A stretch of 64,000 bases of DNA, from positions 1 through 64,000 of the forward strand of contig JBLNBZ010000044.1 in NCBI GenBank assembly GCA_050260355.1. The letters run 5' to 3'. This stretch comes from CADEFX01 sp050260355 (GTDB taxonomy: Bacteria; Pseudomonadota; Alphaproteobacteria; Rhizobiales; Hyphomicrobiaceae). Under the pieces are notes generated by a model. It searched no databases. It had not been told where the DNA came from and worked only from the letters and a program-made list of their open reading frames with translations. Below are positions 18,089 to 26,850 of this stretch, piece by piece. Position numbers and translations under genes: made by a program. Every line of letters starts with the position of its first letter. Within the stretch, counting starts at the first letter, position 1.

Positions 18089-18868
18089 ATGCCCGACCAT
18101 ATCCTCGTTTCCCGTGACGGCCCGATCACCACTGTCACGCTCAACCGACCTGACAAGTTCAATGCCCTCACGTTCGAGATGTACGAGCAGCTCCGCGAGA
18201 TCTGCTCGACGGTACCGTCGGACGGCTCGGTCCGGGCCATGATCATCACGGGCGCCGGCGGTCGCGCCTTCGCTGCCGGGACTGACATTTCCCTGTTCCG
18301 CGACTTCAAGACGCCAGAGCAAGGCATCGCCTACGAGAAGAGCGGCGATGCCACCTTCTCGGCCCTCGAGACCTGCCCCGTGCCCATCATCGCCGCCATC
18401 GCCGGCGCGTGCACTGGCGGAGGCGCGGGCATAGCGGCCTGCTGCGACATCAGGCTCGCGACGAGGGACATGAAGTATGGCTTTCCGATCGCGCGCACCC
18501 TGGGCAACGTGCTGTCGGCGGCGACGTTGTCGCGCCTGGTACACCGGCTGGGCGAGGCGCGCGTGGCCGAGATGATCTACACGACCCGGCTGATCGAGGC
18601 GGAAGAAGCGCACCGGATCGGTTTTGTCTCCGAGCTTCTGGACTCCCACGAGGCGCTCATGCAGCGCGCCCGTGCGCTGGCCGGCCAGATCGCGGGGCTT
18701 GCTCCCCTCACCATCATGGCAACGAAGACGCTGCTGCGCCGCATACGCGAGGCCGCACCGAAGGTTCAGGATGAGGATTTGATCGCGAAGATCTATACCA
18801 GCGCCGACTTCCGCGAGGGGCTCGACGCCTTTCTGGCCAAGAGAAAGCCAAGCTGGTCGGGGCGCTGA
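18089..18868 (+). CDS. Enoyl-CoA hydratase/isomerase (crotonase) family protein
   Basis: A 259-residue crotonase-fold enzyme. The oxyanion-hole segments are present (GGRAFAAGTDISLF and AIAGACTGGGAGIAACCDI). In the region where true hydratases carry the second catalytic Glu, the sequence reads YGFPIARTLGNV without Glu, so it may be an isomerase, a CoA hydrolase or a lyase rather than a hydratase. ATG at 18089 (MPDHILVSRDG) fits family length. It is followed 42 bases later by a 3-hydroxyisobutyrate-type dehydrogenase, which suggests a shared acyl-CoA or branched-chain catabolic unit. Confidence 0.85.
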   Translation: MPDHILVSRDGPITTVTLNRPDKFNALTFEMYEQLREICSTVPSDGSVRAMIITGAGGRAFAAGTDISLFRDFKTPEQGIAYEKSGDATFSALETCPVPIIAAIAGACTGGGAGIAACCDIRLATRDMKYGFPIARTLGNVLSAATLSRLVHRLGEARVAEMIYTTRLIEAEEAHRIGFVSELLDSHEALMQRARALAGQIAGLAPLTIMATKTLLRRIREAAPKVQDEDLIAKIYTSADFREGLDAFLAKRKPSWSGR

Positions 18869-18910
18869 AGTCACGACCTCCACGCACAAACATCTATCCG
18901 GAGGAAACAC

Positions 18911-19804
18911 ATGGCAAAGATCGGTTTCATCGGCCTCGGCAACATGGGTCTGCCGATGGCGGGCAACCTCGCCAAGAAGGGGCACGAGGTGAAGGGGTTC
19001 GACATCGTCGAGGACAACCTCGCCAAGGCCGCCCAGATGGGCGTCAAGAGGGTGGGCTCTGCCGCCGACACCGCCAAGGAGGTCGAGTTCCTTGTCACCA
19101 TGGTGCCGGCGGGCAAGGATACGTTGGCCATCTATGAGAAGTCCGGCGTGCTGCAAGCTGCCAAGCCGGGCACGCTGTTTATCGACAGCTCGACGATCGA
19201 CGTCGCATCAGCGCGCAAGGCGCATGAGCTGGCCAAGGCGGCCGGCATGCTGTCCGTCGATGCGCCCGTGTCGGGCGGAACCGGCGGCGCACAAGGCGCC
19301 ACACTCACCTTCATGGTCGGCGGCACGAAGGAAGCGTTCGAGAAGGCCAAGGCCGTGCTCGAGGGCATGGGCCGCAAGATCGTGCACTGCGGTGACGCCG
19401 GCGCGGGTCAGGCCGCAAAGATCTGCAATAATATGATGATGGCGGTGAACATGCTCGGCACCTGCGAGGGCATCGCGCTCGCTGAGAAGCTGGGGCTCAG
19501 CCATCAGGCGTTGTTCGACGTCGTGTCTACATCATCGGGCGGCAGCTGGGCGATGAACACATACTGCCCCGTGCCCGGCCCCGTGCCGACGAGCCCCGCC
19601 AACAACGACTACAAGCCAGGCTTCATGACTGCGTTGCTGGTCAAGGATCTGACGCTGGCGCAGGAGGCGGCGCAGCAAACCGGCACTGCGACCGCGATGG
19701 GTGCCCATGCGCTCGCCACGTTCCGCCTGTTCATGACCATGGCCGAGTCCGGCGCGCAGGACTTTTCGAGCATCATGAAATTCGTGCGCGGCACCAAGAG
19801 CTGA
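18911..19804 (+). CDS. NAD(P)-dependent 3-hydroxyisobutyrate dehydrogenase-family protein
   Basis: A 297-residue beta-hydroxyacid dehydrogenase. It has the N-terminal Rossmann motif GLGNMG (7-12), the substrate motif DAPVSGGTGGAQGATLTFMVGG, and the catalytic Lys at ~170 in GQAAKICNNM. The family oxidises 3-hydroxyisobutyrate, tartronate semialdehyde or related acids; MmsB acts in valine breakdown. The ATG follows GGAGGAAACAC. Together with the crotonase upstream and the isomerase-like gene downstream it forms a short plus-strand operon. MmsB is the best guess, but GarR-type activity cannot be excluded. Confidence 0.88.
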   Translation: MAKIGFIGLGNMGLPMAGNLAKKGHEVKGFDIVEDNLAKAAQMGVKRVGSAADTAKEVEFLVTMVPAGKDTLAIYEKSGVLQAAKPGTLFIDSSTIDVASARKAHELAKAAGMLSVDAPVSGGTGGAQGATLTFMVGGTKEAFEKAKAVLEGMGRKIVHCGDAGAGQAAKICNNMMMAVNMLGTCEGIALAEKLGLSHQALFDVVSTSSGGSWAMNTYCPVPGPVPTSPANNDYKPGFMTALLVKDLTLAQEAAQQTGTATAMGAHALATFRLFMTMAESGAQDFSSIMKFVRGTKS

Positions 19805-19821
19805 CAGGGGGGAGCAGCGCC

Positions 19822-20421
19822 ATGCCAGTCATCAGCTACTACATGACCGTGAACTCCCCCTGGACTTACCTCGGCAGCGCCAGGTTTGCGGAGATCGCGC
19901 GCAGGCATGGTTGCACCGTCGACATCAAGCCGGCGAAGTTCGGCGAGGTTTTCGCCAAGACCGGCGGCTTCCCGCTGCCCAAGCGCAGCCCCGAGCGGCG
20001 CGCCTATCGCCTGATGGACATGAAGCGCTGGCGCGACCATCTGAAGATCCCGATCAACGTCGAGCCGAAGTATTTTCCCGCCAATGAGGTGCCAGGCACC
20101 AGGTTCGTGCTGGCCGCCAAGCTCGCGGGCAAGGACGCGCACGCGCTCGCCACCGAGATCGGCAGGTCGCTGTGGGAGCTGGAGCAGGACATCGCCGATT
20201 CGGCCGTGTTGGATGCGTGCGCAAAGCGCGCCGGCCTCGACGCCGACTCAATCCGCAAGTCCGCTCCGCCCGACAGCGAGCTCGATGCGCTGCATGACAA
20301 GCTGACCGCAGAGGCGATATCGCGCGGCGTGTTCGGCGCGCCGAGCTATGTGCTCGAATCCGGCGAGATCTTCTGGGGCCAGGATCGGCTCGACTTCCTG
20401 GACCGGGCGCTGGCGCGCTAA
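19822..20421 (+). CDS. DsbA-family protein, 2-hydroxychromene-2-carboxylate isomerase-like
   Basis: A 199-residue thioredoxin-fold protein of the HCCA isomerase/kappa-class GST group. The N terminus has the glutathione-contact Ser in NSPWTYLG (Ser12), and the C terminus the conserved GVFGAPSYV and EIFWGQDRLDFL. The reference enzyme performs a glutathione-dependent isomerisation in naphthalene breakdown; many homologues act on other substrates. AGGGGGGAG precedes the ATG. The stop codon overlaps the stop of the convergent acyl-CoA synthetase by 4 bp. Confidence 0.87.
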   Translation: MPVISYYMTVNSPWTYLGSARFAEIARRHGCTVDIKPAKFGEVFAKTGGFPLPKRSPERRAYRLMDMKRWRDHLKIPINVEPKYFPANEVPGTRFVLAAKLAGKDAHALATEIGRSLWELEQDIADSAVLDACAKRAGLDADSIRKSAPPDSELDALHDKLTAEAISRGVFGAPSYVLESGEIFWGQDRLDFLDRALAR

Positions 20422-22046
20422 CCGAGCTCCTTCGCCCGCTCGCGCAGAACGAACTTCTGGATCTTCCCCGTCGAGGTCTTCGGCAAGGGACCGAAGACGA
20501 TCGTGCGCGGCACCTTGAAGCGCGCCATGTTCGCGCGGCAGTAGTCGATGATGTCCTGCTCGGACGTCGGCTTGGCATCCGGCTTGAGCGTCACGAACGC
20601 GCAAGGGCTTTCGCCCCACTTGGGGTCGGCGCGCGCGACGACCGCGGCCTCCATGATCTCAGGGTGGCGATACAGCACCTCCTCGACCTCCAGAGAAGAG
20701 ATGTTCTCGCCCCCGGAGATGATGATGTCCTTCGAGCGGTCTTTCATGTCGATGTAGGCATCGGCATGCCAGACAGCGAGATCGCCCGAGTGATAGTAGC
20801 CGCCGGCAAAGGCCTCATCCGTGGCTTTAGGATTCTTGAGATAGCCCTTCATCAGCGTGTTGCCGCGCAGCATGATCTCGCCAATCGTCGCCCCATCGCC
20901 CGGCACCGGCTCGAGGCTTTCGGCATCGGCGACGATCATGCTGTCGATCATGACGTTGGGCACACCCTGGCGCGCCATCAGCGCATAGCGCTCCAGCGCG
21001 TCGAGCGCGTTCCACTCGGACTTGTGCGCGCAGTAGGTCGAAGGACCGTAGCTCTCGGTCGTGCCGTAGAGATGCAGCACCTCGAAGCCCATCGCCTCCA
21101 TGCGCTCGATGACCACCGCCGGCGGAGCTGCACCACCGGTTGCCACCTTGGTGCGGACGGGCAGCGGCTTCTTCGCCTCCGCCGGCGCATGCACCAGCAT
21201 GTTGAGCACGATCGGCGCACCGCACATGTGCGTGACCTTGTGCTCTGCGATGAGATCGAAAATTCGCGCCGGCTCCACGCGCCGCAGGCAAACGTGCGTG
21301 CCGCACGCGGCTGTAACCGCCCAGGTATAGGTCCAGCCGGAGCAGTGGAACATCGGCAGCGTCCACAGATACCGGCTCTCGTGGTCGAGCTTGAACGTCA
21401 GCGCGTTGGCAAGCGCACCCAAATGCGCGCCGCGGTGGCTGTAGACCGCGCCCTTAGGGTTCCCGGTGGTGCCTGAAGTGTAGAGCAGGCAGATCGAATC
21501 CCATTCGTCCTCGGGACCACTCCACGCAAACTCGGGATCCCCTGAGGCGATGAAGCCTTCGTACTCCACGCCGCCAAAGCTCGGCGCATCCCGTGTTTCG
21601 GGATCGGCGATGTCGACGACGATCGGCCGCCGCGCGCCGAGCTTCTCCAAAGCCGGGGCGATGGTTGCATGGAACTCGCGGTCGGCCAGAAACAGCTTGG
21701 CCTCGCCGTGCTCCAGACAGAAGGCAATGGCGCCGGCATCGAGCCGGATATTGATCGGGTTGAGCACCGCACCGATCATGGGCACCGCGTAGTGCGCCTC
21801 CAGCATGGCGGGCACGTTGGGCGCCAGGATCGAGACAGTATCTCCGCGCTTGATGCCCGCCTTGGTCAGCGCGCTCGCCAGCCGGCGCGCCCGTGCATAG
21901 AACTCGGCATAGGTGAAACTGCGGCTGCCGTGAATGACCGCCGTACGATCCGCAAAGAAGCATGCTGCCCGCGCCAGAAAGCTCACCGGCGTCAGAGGCA
22001 CGTAGTTGGCCGGGCGCTTCCTAAGCTCAGGTCGATCTTCGGCCAT
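20418..22046 (-). CDS. Acyl-CoA synthetase (AMP-forming)
   Basis: A 542-residue ANL-superfamily ligase. The P-loop LLYTSGTTGNPKG, the YGTTES motif, the hinge segment SGDLAVWHADAYIDMKDRSKD, and the C-terminal catalytic Lys in KTSTGKIQKF are all present. It activates a carboxylic acid to acyl-AMP and then acyl-CoA. The overall pattern resembles medium/long-chain fatty-acid ligases of the DmdB/FadK-like group. It is the last gene of a minus-strand group with an SDR and a DUF1993 gene, which suggests carboxylate catabolism. Confidence 0.93.
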   Translation of the reverse strand: MAEDRPELRKRPANYVPLTPVSFLARAACFFADRTAVIHGSRSFTYAEFYARARRLASALTKAGIKRGDTVSILAPNVPAMLEAHYAVPMIGAVLNPINIRLDAGAIAFCLEHGEAKLFLADREFHATIAPALEKLGARRPIVVDIADPETRDAPSFGGVEYEGFIASGDPEFAWSGPEDEWDSICLLYTSGTTGNPKGAVYSHRGAHLGALANALTFKLDHESRYLWTLPMFHCSGWTYTWAVTAACGTHVCLRRVEPARIFDLIAEHKVTHMCGAPIVLNMLVHAPAEAKKPLPVRTKVATGGAAPPAVVIERMEAMGFEVLHLYGTTESYGPSTYCAHKSEWNALDALERYALMARQGVPNVMIDSMIVADAESLEPVPGDGATIGEIMLRGNTLMKGYLKNPKATDEAFAGGYYHSGDLAVWHADAYIDMKDRSKDIIISGGENISSLEVEEVLYRHPEIMEAAVVARADPKWGESPCAFVTLKPDAKPTSEQDIIDYCRANMARFKVPRTIVFGPLPKTSTGKIQKFVLRERAKELG

Positions 22047-22061
22047 TCGCGATGCCCACCT

Positions 22062-22844
22062 CTAGACCATCGACAACAACAAACCGCCATCCACGCTGAT
22101 CACGGCGCCCGTCATGAACGAGCCGGCGTCAGAGGCCAGCAGCAGCAGCGGGCCGTCCAACTCCTCCAAGCGCCCCAGCCGTTCCATCGGCACCCTGGCG
22201 ATAAGCCGCCTGCCGGCCTCGGTCTGGAAGAACGCGTCGTTCATCTCCGTCTCGCAGTAGCCCGGGGCAATGGCGTTGACGCGGATCTTGTCACGCGCGA
22301 GCTCGTAGGCGATCGCCTTGGTCATGTGAATGACGCCGGCCTTGGAGGCGGAATAGTGCGACAGCGTCTTGATCACGCCGAGGCCCAGCACCGACGCGAT
22401 GTTGATGATCGAGCCGCCGCCGTGCGCCTTCATGCGGCGGGCGCCCTCCTGTGCGACGCGGAACACGCCGTCGAGGTTGACGCTCAGGACGCTGCGCCAT
22501 TCCTCCTCTGTCATCTTGAGGAAGTAGGAGGGCACGGCAACGCCCGCATTGTTGACCAGAATCGTGATCGGCCCCAGTGCCGCCTCGCCTTCGGCAAAGG
22601 CACGCTTCACCGAGGCGGGGTCGGTCACGTCGAGCGCGACCGCCGCAGCACTGCCTCCTGCGGCCTCGATCTCGCGCTTGAGCTCATCCAGGCGGTCGGT
22701 GCGCCGCGCCGCAACCACGACGCCGGCGCCAGCGCGGGCCAGTACGCCGGCGAAATGCTTGCCGAGTCCCGAGGAGGCCCCGGTAACGAGCGCCGTGCGC
22801 CCCTTCAGCGAGAAGATGCCCTCAGGCGTTGCCACCGGCTGCAC
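22062..22844 (-). CDS. SDR-family oxidoreductase
   Basis: A ~260-residue classical SDR with TGASSGLG near the N terminus, NNAGVAVPSY, and the Ser-Tyr-Lys set in NIASVLGLG...HYSASKAG. The C terminus ends DGGLLLSMV, typical of the family. It sits 15 bases from the acyl-CoA synthetase. The start is uncertain: GTG at 22844 avoids overlap with the DUF1993 gene, while ATG at 22895 or 22913 would overlap its end by 40-60 bases. The likely role is oxidation of a hydroxyacyl-CoA or similar intermediate; the substrate is unknown. Confidence 0.85.
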   Translation of the reverse strand: MQPVATPEGIFSLKGRTALVTGASSGLGKHFAGVLARAGAGVVVAARRTDRLDELKREIEAAGGSAAAVALDVTDPASVKRAFAEGEAALGPITILVNNAGVAVPSYFLKMTEEEWRSVLSVNLDGVFRVAQEGARRMKAHGGGSIINIASVLGLGVIKTLSHYSASKAGVIHMTKAIAYELARDKIRVNAIAPGYCETEMNDAFFQTEAGRRLIARVPMERLGRLEELDGPLLLLASDAGSFMTGAVISVDGGLLLSMV

Positions 22845-22851
22845 GGCGCGG

Positions 22852-23358
22852 TCAGAACGCCCCGAGGTAGTCGCGCTTGCCGATTTCGACACCATTGTGC
22901 CGCAGGATGTCATACGCCGTGGTTACATGAAAGAAGAAGTGCGGGAAGGCGTGGGTGAGCAGATAAGCCTGGCCCTTGAGCGTGACCGGCTTCTTGGCAA
23001 TGGTGAGGTTGATGTCGCGGGTCTCCGACCCGTCGATGTCTGCCGGCTTGAGCTGAGCCAGGAAGTCGATCGACTTCTTGAGGCGCCCCTTCAGATCGGC
23101 AAAAGAGGCCTCGTTGTCCTCCCACTTCGGGATCTCCTGGCCGGCGAGGCGGGCAGCCGCCCCCTTGGCGAAATCCGAGACGAGCTGGACCTGCCGCTTG
23201 AGCGGAAACATGTCGGGCGCCAGCCGGGCGTTGATCAGCACCTCGGGCTCGATCTTCTTGGCGGCCGCATGCGCCTCGGCCTTCTCCAGGACCGCCGTCA
23301 GATTGGTCATCATGCGCTGAAAAACCGGCACCGAAATCTGATACATCGAAAGAGACAT
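22852..23358 (-). CDS. DUF1993 family protein
   Basis: A 168-residue helical protein matching DUF1993 (start MSLSMYQISVPVFQRMMTNL, core LAPDMFPLKRQVQLVSDFAKGAAARLAG, end HVTTAYDILRHNGVEIGKRDYLG). The domain belongs to the DinB/YfiT-like four-helix superfamily, whose members often bind a metal through His residues; His-rich HAFPHFFFH near the C terminus is consistent. No enzymatic function is established. It is the first or second gene of the minus-strand group with the SDR and the acyl-CoA synthetase. Confidence 0.87.
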   Translation of the reverse strand: MSLSMYQISVPVFQRMMTNLTAVLEKAEAHAAAKKIEPEVLINARLAPDMFPLKRQVQLVSDFAKGAAARLAGQEIPKWEDNEASFADLKGRLKKSIDFLAQLKPADIDGSETRDINLTIAKKPVTLKGQAYLLTHAFPHFFFHVTTAYDILRHNGVEIGKRDYLGAF

Positions 23359-23418
23359 GGCCCTGCCTTGCTCGAGCTGCTCGCGGAAAGGGACGCCGCG
23401 GCGTTCCTTTCCAGTCCT

Positions 23419-24444
23419 TTACTTCATGAGACCATTGTCCGTCATCCATTTCTGCACCAGCTCCGCGATCTCATCGGAGTTGGTATCCATCATCATCATG
23501 TGGCCGTTGCCCTTGATTCCCTTCTCGGGGAGGGACACCAGGTCGATCTTGGCGCCCATGCCTGAAAGCGCCTTGTGGTATTTGTGGGAAGCTTGGCTCA
23601 GTTTCACCCACAGCTCGCTCTGCGGGATGAAGTCGCCCCACACGATCAGCTGCGGCACGTCCTTGACGGAGGCGACGTTGGCCTTGTCAGGGTCTGGCGC
23701 GCCCGATGGCTCGACGGCCACCAGCCCCTTGACCTTATCCGGCGCGGTCAGCGCTGCATTGAAGGCGAAATTGCCGCCCTGGCTGTGCACAACGATGACG
23801 CACGGGCAGACCTTGGCGACCAGCGCATTGTAGGCGGCTTGTGTCGGCGCATCGTTGCTGACCCAGCGCGGGACGCTCTGCATGGCGAACGTGTCGAACG
23901 CCTCGATGGGAAACCTTTGCCCCGGCAATGCCTTGCGCTGCGCCGGATCGGTGGCGTAGGAGCCATCGGCGCCAATTCGGAAGGCCTCCCAGGCTTCTTT
24001 TTTCGTGCGGAAGACGGGTTCGCCCTTGTACACCTCGGGGTAGCGCGACCACGATGCGCGCCCGCGCTCGACCGCGTCCGAGACGTAGACGTCGTGGCCG
24101 GCGTTGATGAAAAACATCTGCCAGCCCGGCTTGCCGTCGGGCTTGGTCTCCCAGGTCACGCCGGTAAGCCCCCCGCCGTGCCACATCAGCAGCGGATAAC
24201 GCGCCTTCGGATTGGTGAGCTTCACGTACTGGACGTACATCTGCCCGGTATGGAAGTCGCCGTTGGGGTCCATTTTCGTGGGGGGACCGCCGGCCGTATA
24301 GACAAGCTCCTTGACGGGAAGACCTGACAGCGTGAGCTGCTGGCCTCCGACATGGAAGCTGCCGATCTCCTTGACGTCTGCTGCGAATGCTTGCGCACTC
24401 GATAGTGCCAGGAGGAGCGCGGCCCCTCCGTTCAGTACCTTCAT
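23419..24444 (-). CDS. Secreted alpha/beta hydrolase (esterase-like)
   Basis: A 341-residue periplasmic protein. Residues 1-22 form a signal peptide (ending AFAAD). Its motifs include LLMWHGGGLTGVTWETKPDG (oxyanion region), VHSQGGN as the nucleophile elbow, and a C-terminal NGHMMMMDTNSDEIAE with the likely catalytic His. Homologous secreted esterases share the unusual 'W(H)GGG.TG..WE..PDGR.GW...F...G..VYV.D...RGRS' framework. The start MKVLNGG is chosen for GGAGGAA seven bases upstream; the frame is open 25 codons further. The natural substrate is unknown. Confidence 0.85.
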   Translation of the reverse strand: MKVLNGGAALLLALSSAQAFAADVKEIGSFHVGGQQLTLSGLPVKELVYTAGGPPTKMDPNGDFHTGQMYVQYVKLTNPKARYPLLMWHGGGLTGVTWETKPDGKPGWQMFFINAGHDVYVSDAVERGRASWSRYPEVYKGEPVFRTKKEAWEAFRIGADGSYATDPAQRKALPGQRFPIEAFDTFAMQSVPRWVSNDAPTQAAYNALVAKVCPCVIVVHSQGGNFAFNAALTAPDKVKGLVAVEPSGAPDPDKANVASVKDVPQLIVWGDFIPQSELWVKLSQASHKYHKALSGMGAKIDLVSLPEKGIKGNGHMMMMDTNSDEIAELVQKWMTDNGLMK

Positions 24445-24712
24445 GGCTTCCTCCTGCTCGAGCTCTTGTCGTTGAGGTCTTTGGATCGGCACGCCGGTCT
24501 GGCATGAGCCACGGCACACGCGATCGGTCGGTAGACTGTCGATCGATCAACGCAAGATTGAGGCATGCGCCGTCTTGCCGTCGCGCAGCCCGTGCTTTCC
24601 AACTTGATCTTGGTGCCTGCCGGGGCTTCTATAGGCTCCCAACCTGACGCACTCGCCTGACGCCCTGCCCAGGTAAGCGCCAGCTCAGAAAATCAATGAA
24701 GGGGGAAGCCGC

Positions 24713-25000
24713 GTGGCCGCTCCACACTTTCTGGTTCATAGTCCCAAGGATAACGTCGGCGTCGTCGTCGTGGAAGGGTTGAAAGCCGGCACGGAGATGC
24801 TCGGCGTCATCACGGAGAACGACACGACCATCAAGGTGACGGCCCGGCACGACATCCCGATCGGCCACAAGGTCGCCCTCAAAGACCTGAAGAGCGGCGA
24901 AACCGTCATCAAATATGGCCAGGACATCGGCAAGATGGTCGGCAACGCCGCCAAGGGCGAGCACGTCCACGTCCACAATCACAAAACCAAGCGCTGGTAG
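24713..25000 (+). CDS. UxaA-family lyase, small (SAF-domain) subunit; SuyA-like
   Basis: A 95-residue SAF-domain protein matching the small subunits of altronate/galactarate dehydratase-type lyases. It starts with FLVHSPKDNVGVVVVEGLKAG and ends HVHNHKTKRW. That C-terminal ending is closer to my recollection of (2R)-sulfolactate sulfo-lyase SuyA than to E. coli UxaA, which is why SuyA is suggested. The GTG start has AAGGGGGAA upstream. The large subunit follows ten bases later. The enzyme is expected to remove water or sulfite from a 2-hydroxy acid; the substrate cannot be settled from the sequence. Confidence 0.8.
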   Translation: MAAPHFLVHSPKDNVGVVVVEGLKAGTEMLGVITENDTTIKVTARHDIPIGHKVALKDLKSGETVIKYGQDIGKMVGNAAKGEHVHVHNHKTKRW

Positions 25001-25010
25001 GCAGGTAGCC

Positions 25011-26213
25011 ATGGCCGCAAAAAAGAACGGAAAGTCGAGCGCCCAGAGCAATCTGTCCTTCTGGGGATGGCGGCGCGAGAACAAGCGTGTCGGCGTCAGG
25101 AACCACGTCGTCATCCTGCCGCTCGACGACCTGTCGAACGCGGCCTCGGAGGCCGTCGCCAACAACATCAAGGGCACGCTGGCGCTGCCGCATCATTACG
25201 GCCGCCTCCAGTTCGGCGAGGACCTGGATCTCCACTTCCGCACGCTGATCGGCACCGGCTCAAACCCGAACGTTGCCGCGGTGGTGGTCATCGGCATCGA
25301 GGACGGCTGGACGAAGCGCGTCGTCGACGGCATCGCCAAGACCGGCAAGCCGGTGGTGGGCCTCGGCATCGAGGGGCACGGCGACATCGCGACCATCGCC
25401 AAGGCGTCCTACAAGGCCAAGGAATTCCTGCAGTGGGCCTCCGAGCTCAAGCGCGAGGAATGCGGCATCGAGGAGCTGTGGGTCTCGACCAAGTGCGGCG
25501 AGAGCGACACCACGACCGGGCTCGGCTCGTGCCCGACCGTCGGCAATATGTATGACAAGCTGATCCCCGAGGGCATCACCGGCGTATTCGGAGAGACAAC
25601 CGAGATCACCGGTGCCGAGCACCTCTGCCGCGAGCGCGCCATCAACAAGGCCGTCGGCGACAAGTGGTACAAGGTGTGGAAGGCCTACCAGGACGAGGTG
25701 ATTGAGGCGCACAAGGTCGATGACCTGTCGGAGAGCCAGCCGACCAAGGGCAACATCGCCGGCGGGCTTTCCTCGATCGAGGAGAAGGCGCTCGGCAACC
25801 TCGAGAAGATCGGCAGGACCTGCCGCTACATCGACGTGCTGGCGCCGGCCGAGACGCCCGCCAAGGGCCCCGGCCTCTATTACATGGACACCTCCTCGGC
25901 GGCGGCGGAGTGCGTCACGCTGATGGCGGCGGCCGGTTTCGTCGTTCACACCTTCCCGACAGGGCAGGGCAACGTCATCGGCAATCCGATCCTGCCGGTC
26001 ATCAAGATCTCGGCCAATCCGAAGACCGTGCGCACCATGAGCGAGCATATCGACCTTGACGTGACCGGCATTCTCCGCCGCGACCTGACGCTGGACGCTG
26101 CCGGCGACGCCTTGATCGACATGATCATACGAACGGCGAACGGGCGCCTGACGGCAGCCGAGGCGCTTGGCCACCGCGAGTTCGTGATGACCAAGCTTTA
26201 TCGCAGCGCGTAG
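25011..26213 (+). CDS. UxaA-family lyase, large subunit; SuyB/altronate dehydratase-like
   Basis: A 400-residue large subunit of the UxaA/GarD/SuyB family. Characteristic parts are GVRNHVVILPLDDLSNAA at the N terminus, WVSTKCGESDTTTGLGSCPTVG (with the Cys residues and metal-ligand region), FGETTEITGAEH and a C-terminal TSSAAAECVTLMAAAG. In E. coli UxaA the two parts are one chain; here they are separate genes, as in suyAB. ATG at 25011 fits directly after the small-subunit stop; the overlapping longer frame is rejected. A TarD-type dehydratase and an Ldh-type dehydrogenase follow, so the operon handles hydroxy acids. Confidence 0.85.
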   Translation: MAAKKNGKSSAQSNLSFWGWRRENKRVGVRNHVVILPLDDLSNAASEAVANNIKGTLALPHHYGRLQFGEDLDLHFRTLIGTGSNPNVAAVVVIGIEDGWTKRVVDGIAKTGKPVVGLGIEGHGDIATIAKASYKAKEFLQWASELKREECGIEELWVSTKCGESDTTTGLGSCPTVGNMYDKLIPEGITGVFGETTEITGAEHLCRERAINKAVGDKWYKVWKAYQDEVIEAHKVDDLSESQPTKGNIAGGLSSIEEKALGNLEKIGRTCRYIDVLAPAETPAKGPGLYYMDTSSAAAECVTLMAAAGFVVHTFPTGQGNVIGNPILPVIKISANPKTVRTMSEHIDLDVTGILRRDLTLDAAGDALIDMIIRTANGRLTAAEALGHREFVMTKLYRSA

Positions 26214-26253
26214 GGCTCTCACCCCTAGCCTCGCAAGCAAGGGCAGTCGTGCC

Positions 26254-26850
26254 ATGAGATCGAGCTTGCGGCTGGTGACGCCCTCGCTCGACCTTCTGTC
26301 GTCCTATACGGCGGCGCTCGAGACAGGCTGGTCGCCCAATAACGTCACGAACGTGTCCGGCGAGCAGCTCGCCGCGATCCACCGGGACCCCGCAGCGTTT
26401 ATTGACGACCTTCTGCGCCAAGGCGGCACGATCACGCTTCCCGACGGCATGAAGGTCCCCAAGCTGCCGTTCATTACGCGCTGGATGTCGGACGGAGAGT
26501 TCTGCGGACAGATATCGCTGCGCTGGCAGCCTGGAACCGATGCGCTCCCGCCCTACGTGCTCGGCCATGTCGGATACGCGGTCGTGCCGTGGAAGCAGCG
26601 GCGGGGCTATGCCACCGAGGCGCTGCGATTGATGCTCGAGGAGGCACGCGGCGCCGGCCTCGGCCGGCTCGAGATCACGACCGATTCTCAGAACGCGGCC
26701 TCCCGCCGCGTTATCGAGAGGAACGGCGGCGAGCTCGTGGAAGAGTTCGTCAACGACCGCTATGGTCCCGACATCAGACTGCGCTATGTCGTTCGACTGC
26801 GGCGGGACGGACAGCACAGATACGCCGCAACCCGGAGCGAAAGCTTATGA
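26254..26850 (+). CDS. GNAT-family N-acetyltransferase
   Basis: A 198-residue acetyltransferase. The acetyl-CoA-binding motif A is seen in GYAVVPWKQRRGYATEALRLML, followed by 'LGRLEITTDSQNAASRRVIERNGGEL', which is motif B of the RimJ/RimL-like subfamily. The last codons overlap the tartrate dehydratase start by 4 bp (ATGA), so it is translated together with that gene. The acceptor is unknown; its place in a hydroxy-acid cluster could be incidental. Confidence 0.85.
   Translation: MRSSLRLVTPSLDLLSSYTAALETGWSPNNVTNVSGEQLAAIHRDPAAFIDDLLRQGGTITLPDGMKVPKLPFITRWMSDGEFCGQISLRWQPGTDALPPYVLGHVGYAVVPWKQRRGYATEALRLMLEEARGAGLGRLEITTDSQNAASRRVIERNGGELVEEFVNDRYGPDIRLRYVVRLRRDGQHRYAATRSESL

Noticed and set aside
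17936..19156. Upstream extension of the FAD oxidase frame on the minus strand
   Set aside because: It runs antisense through the crotonase and dehydrogenase genes and has no homology; the true start is at 17935.
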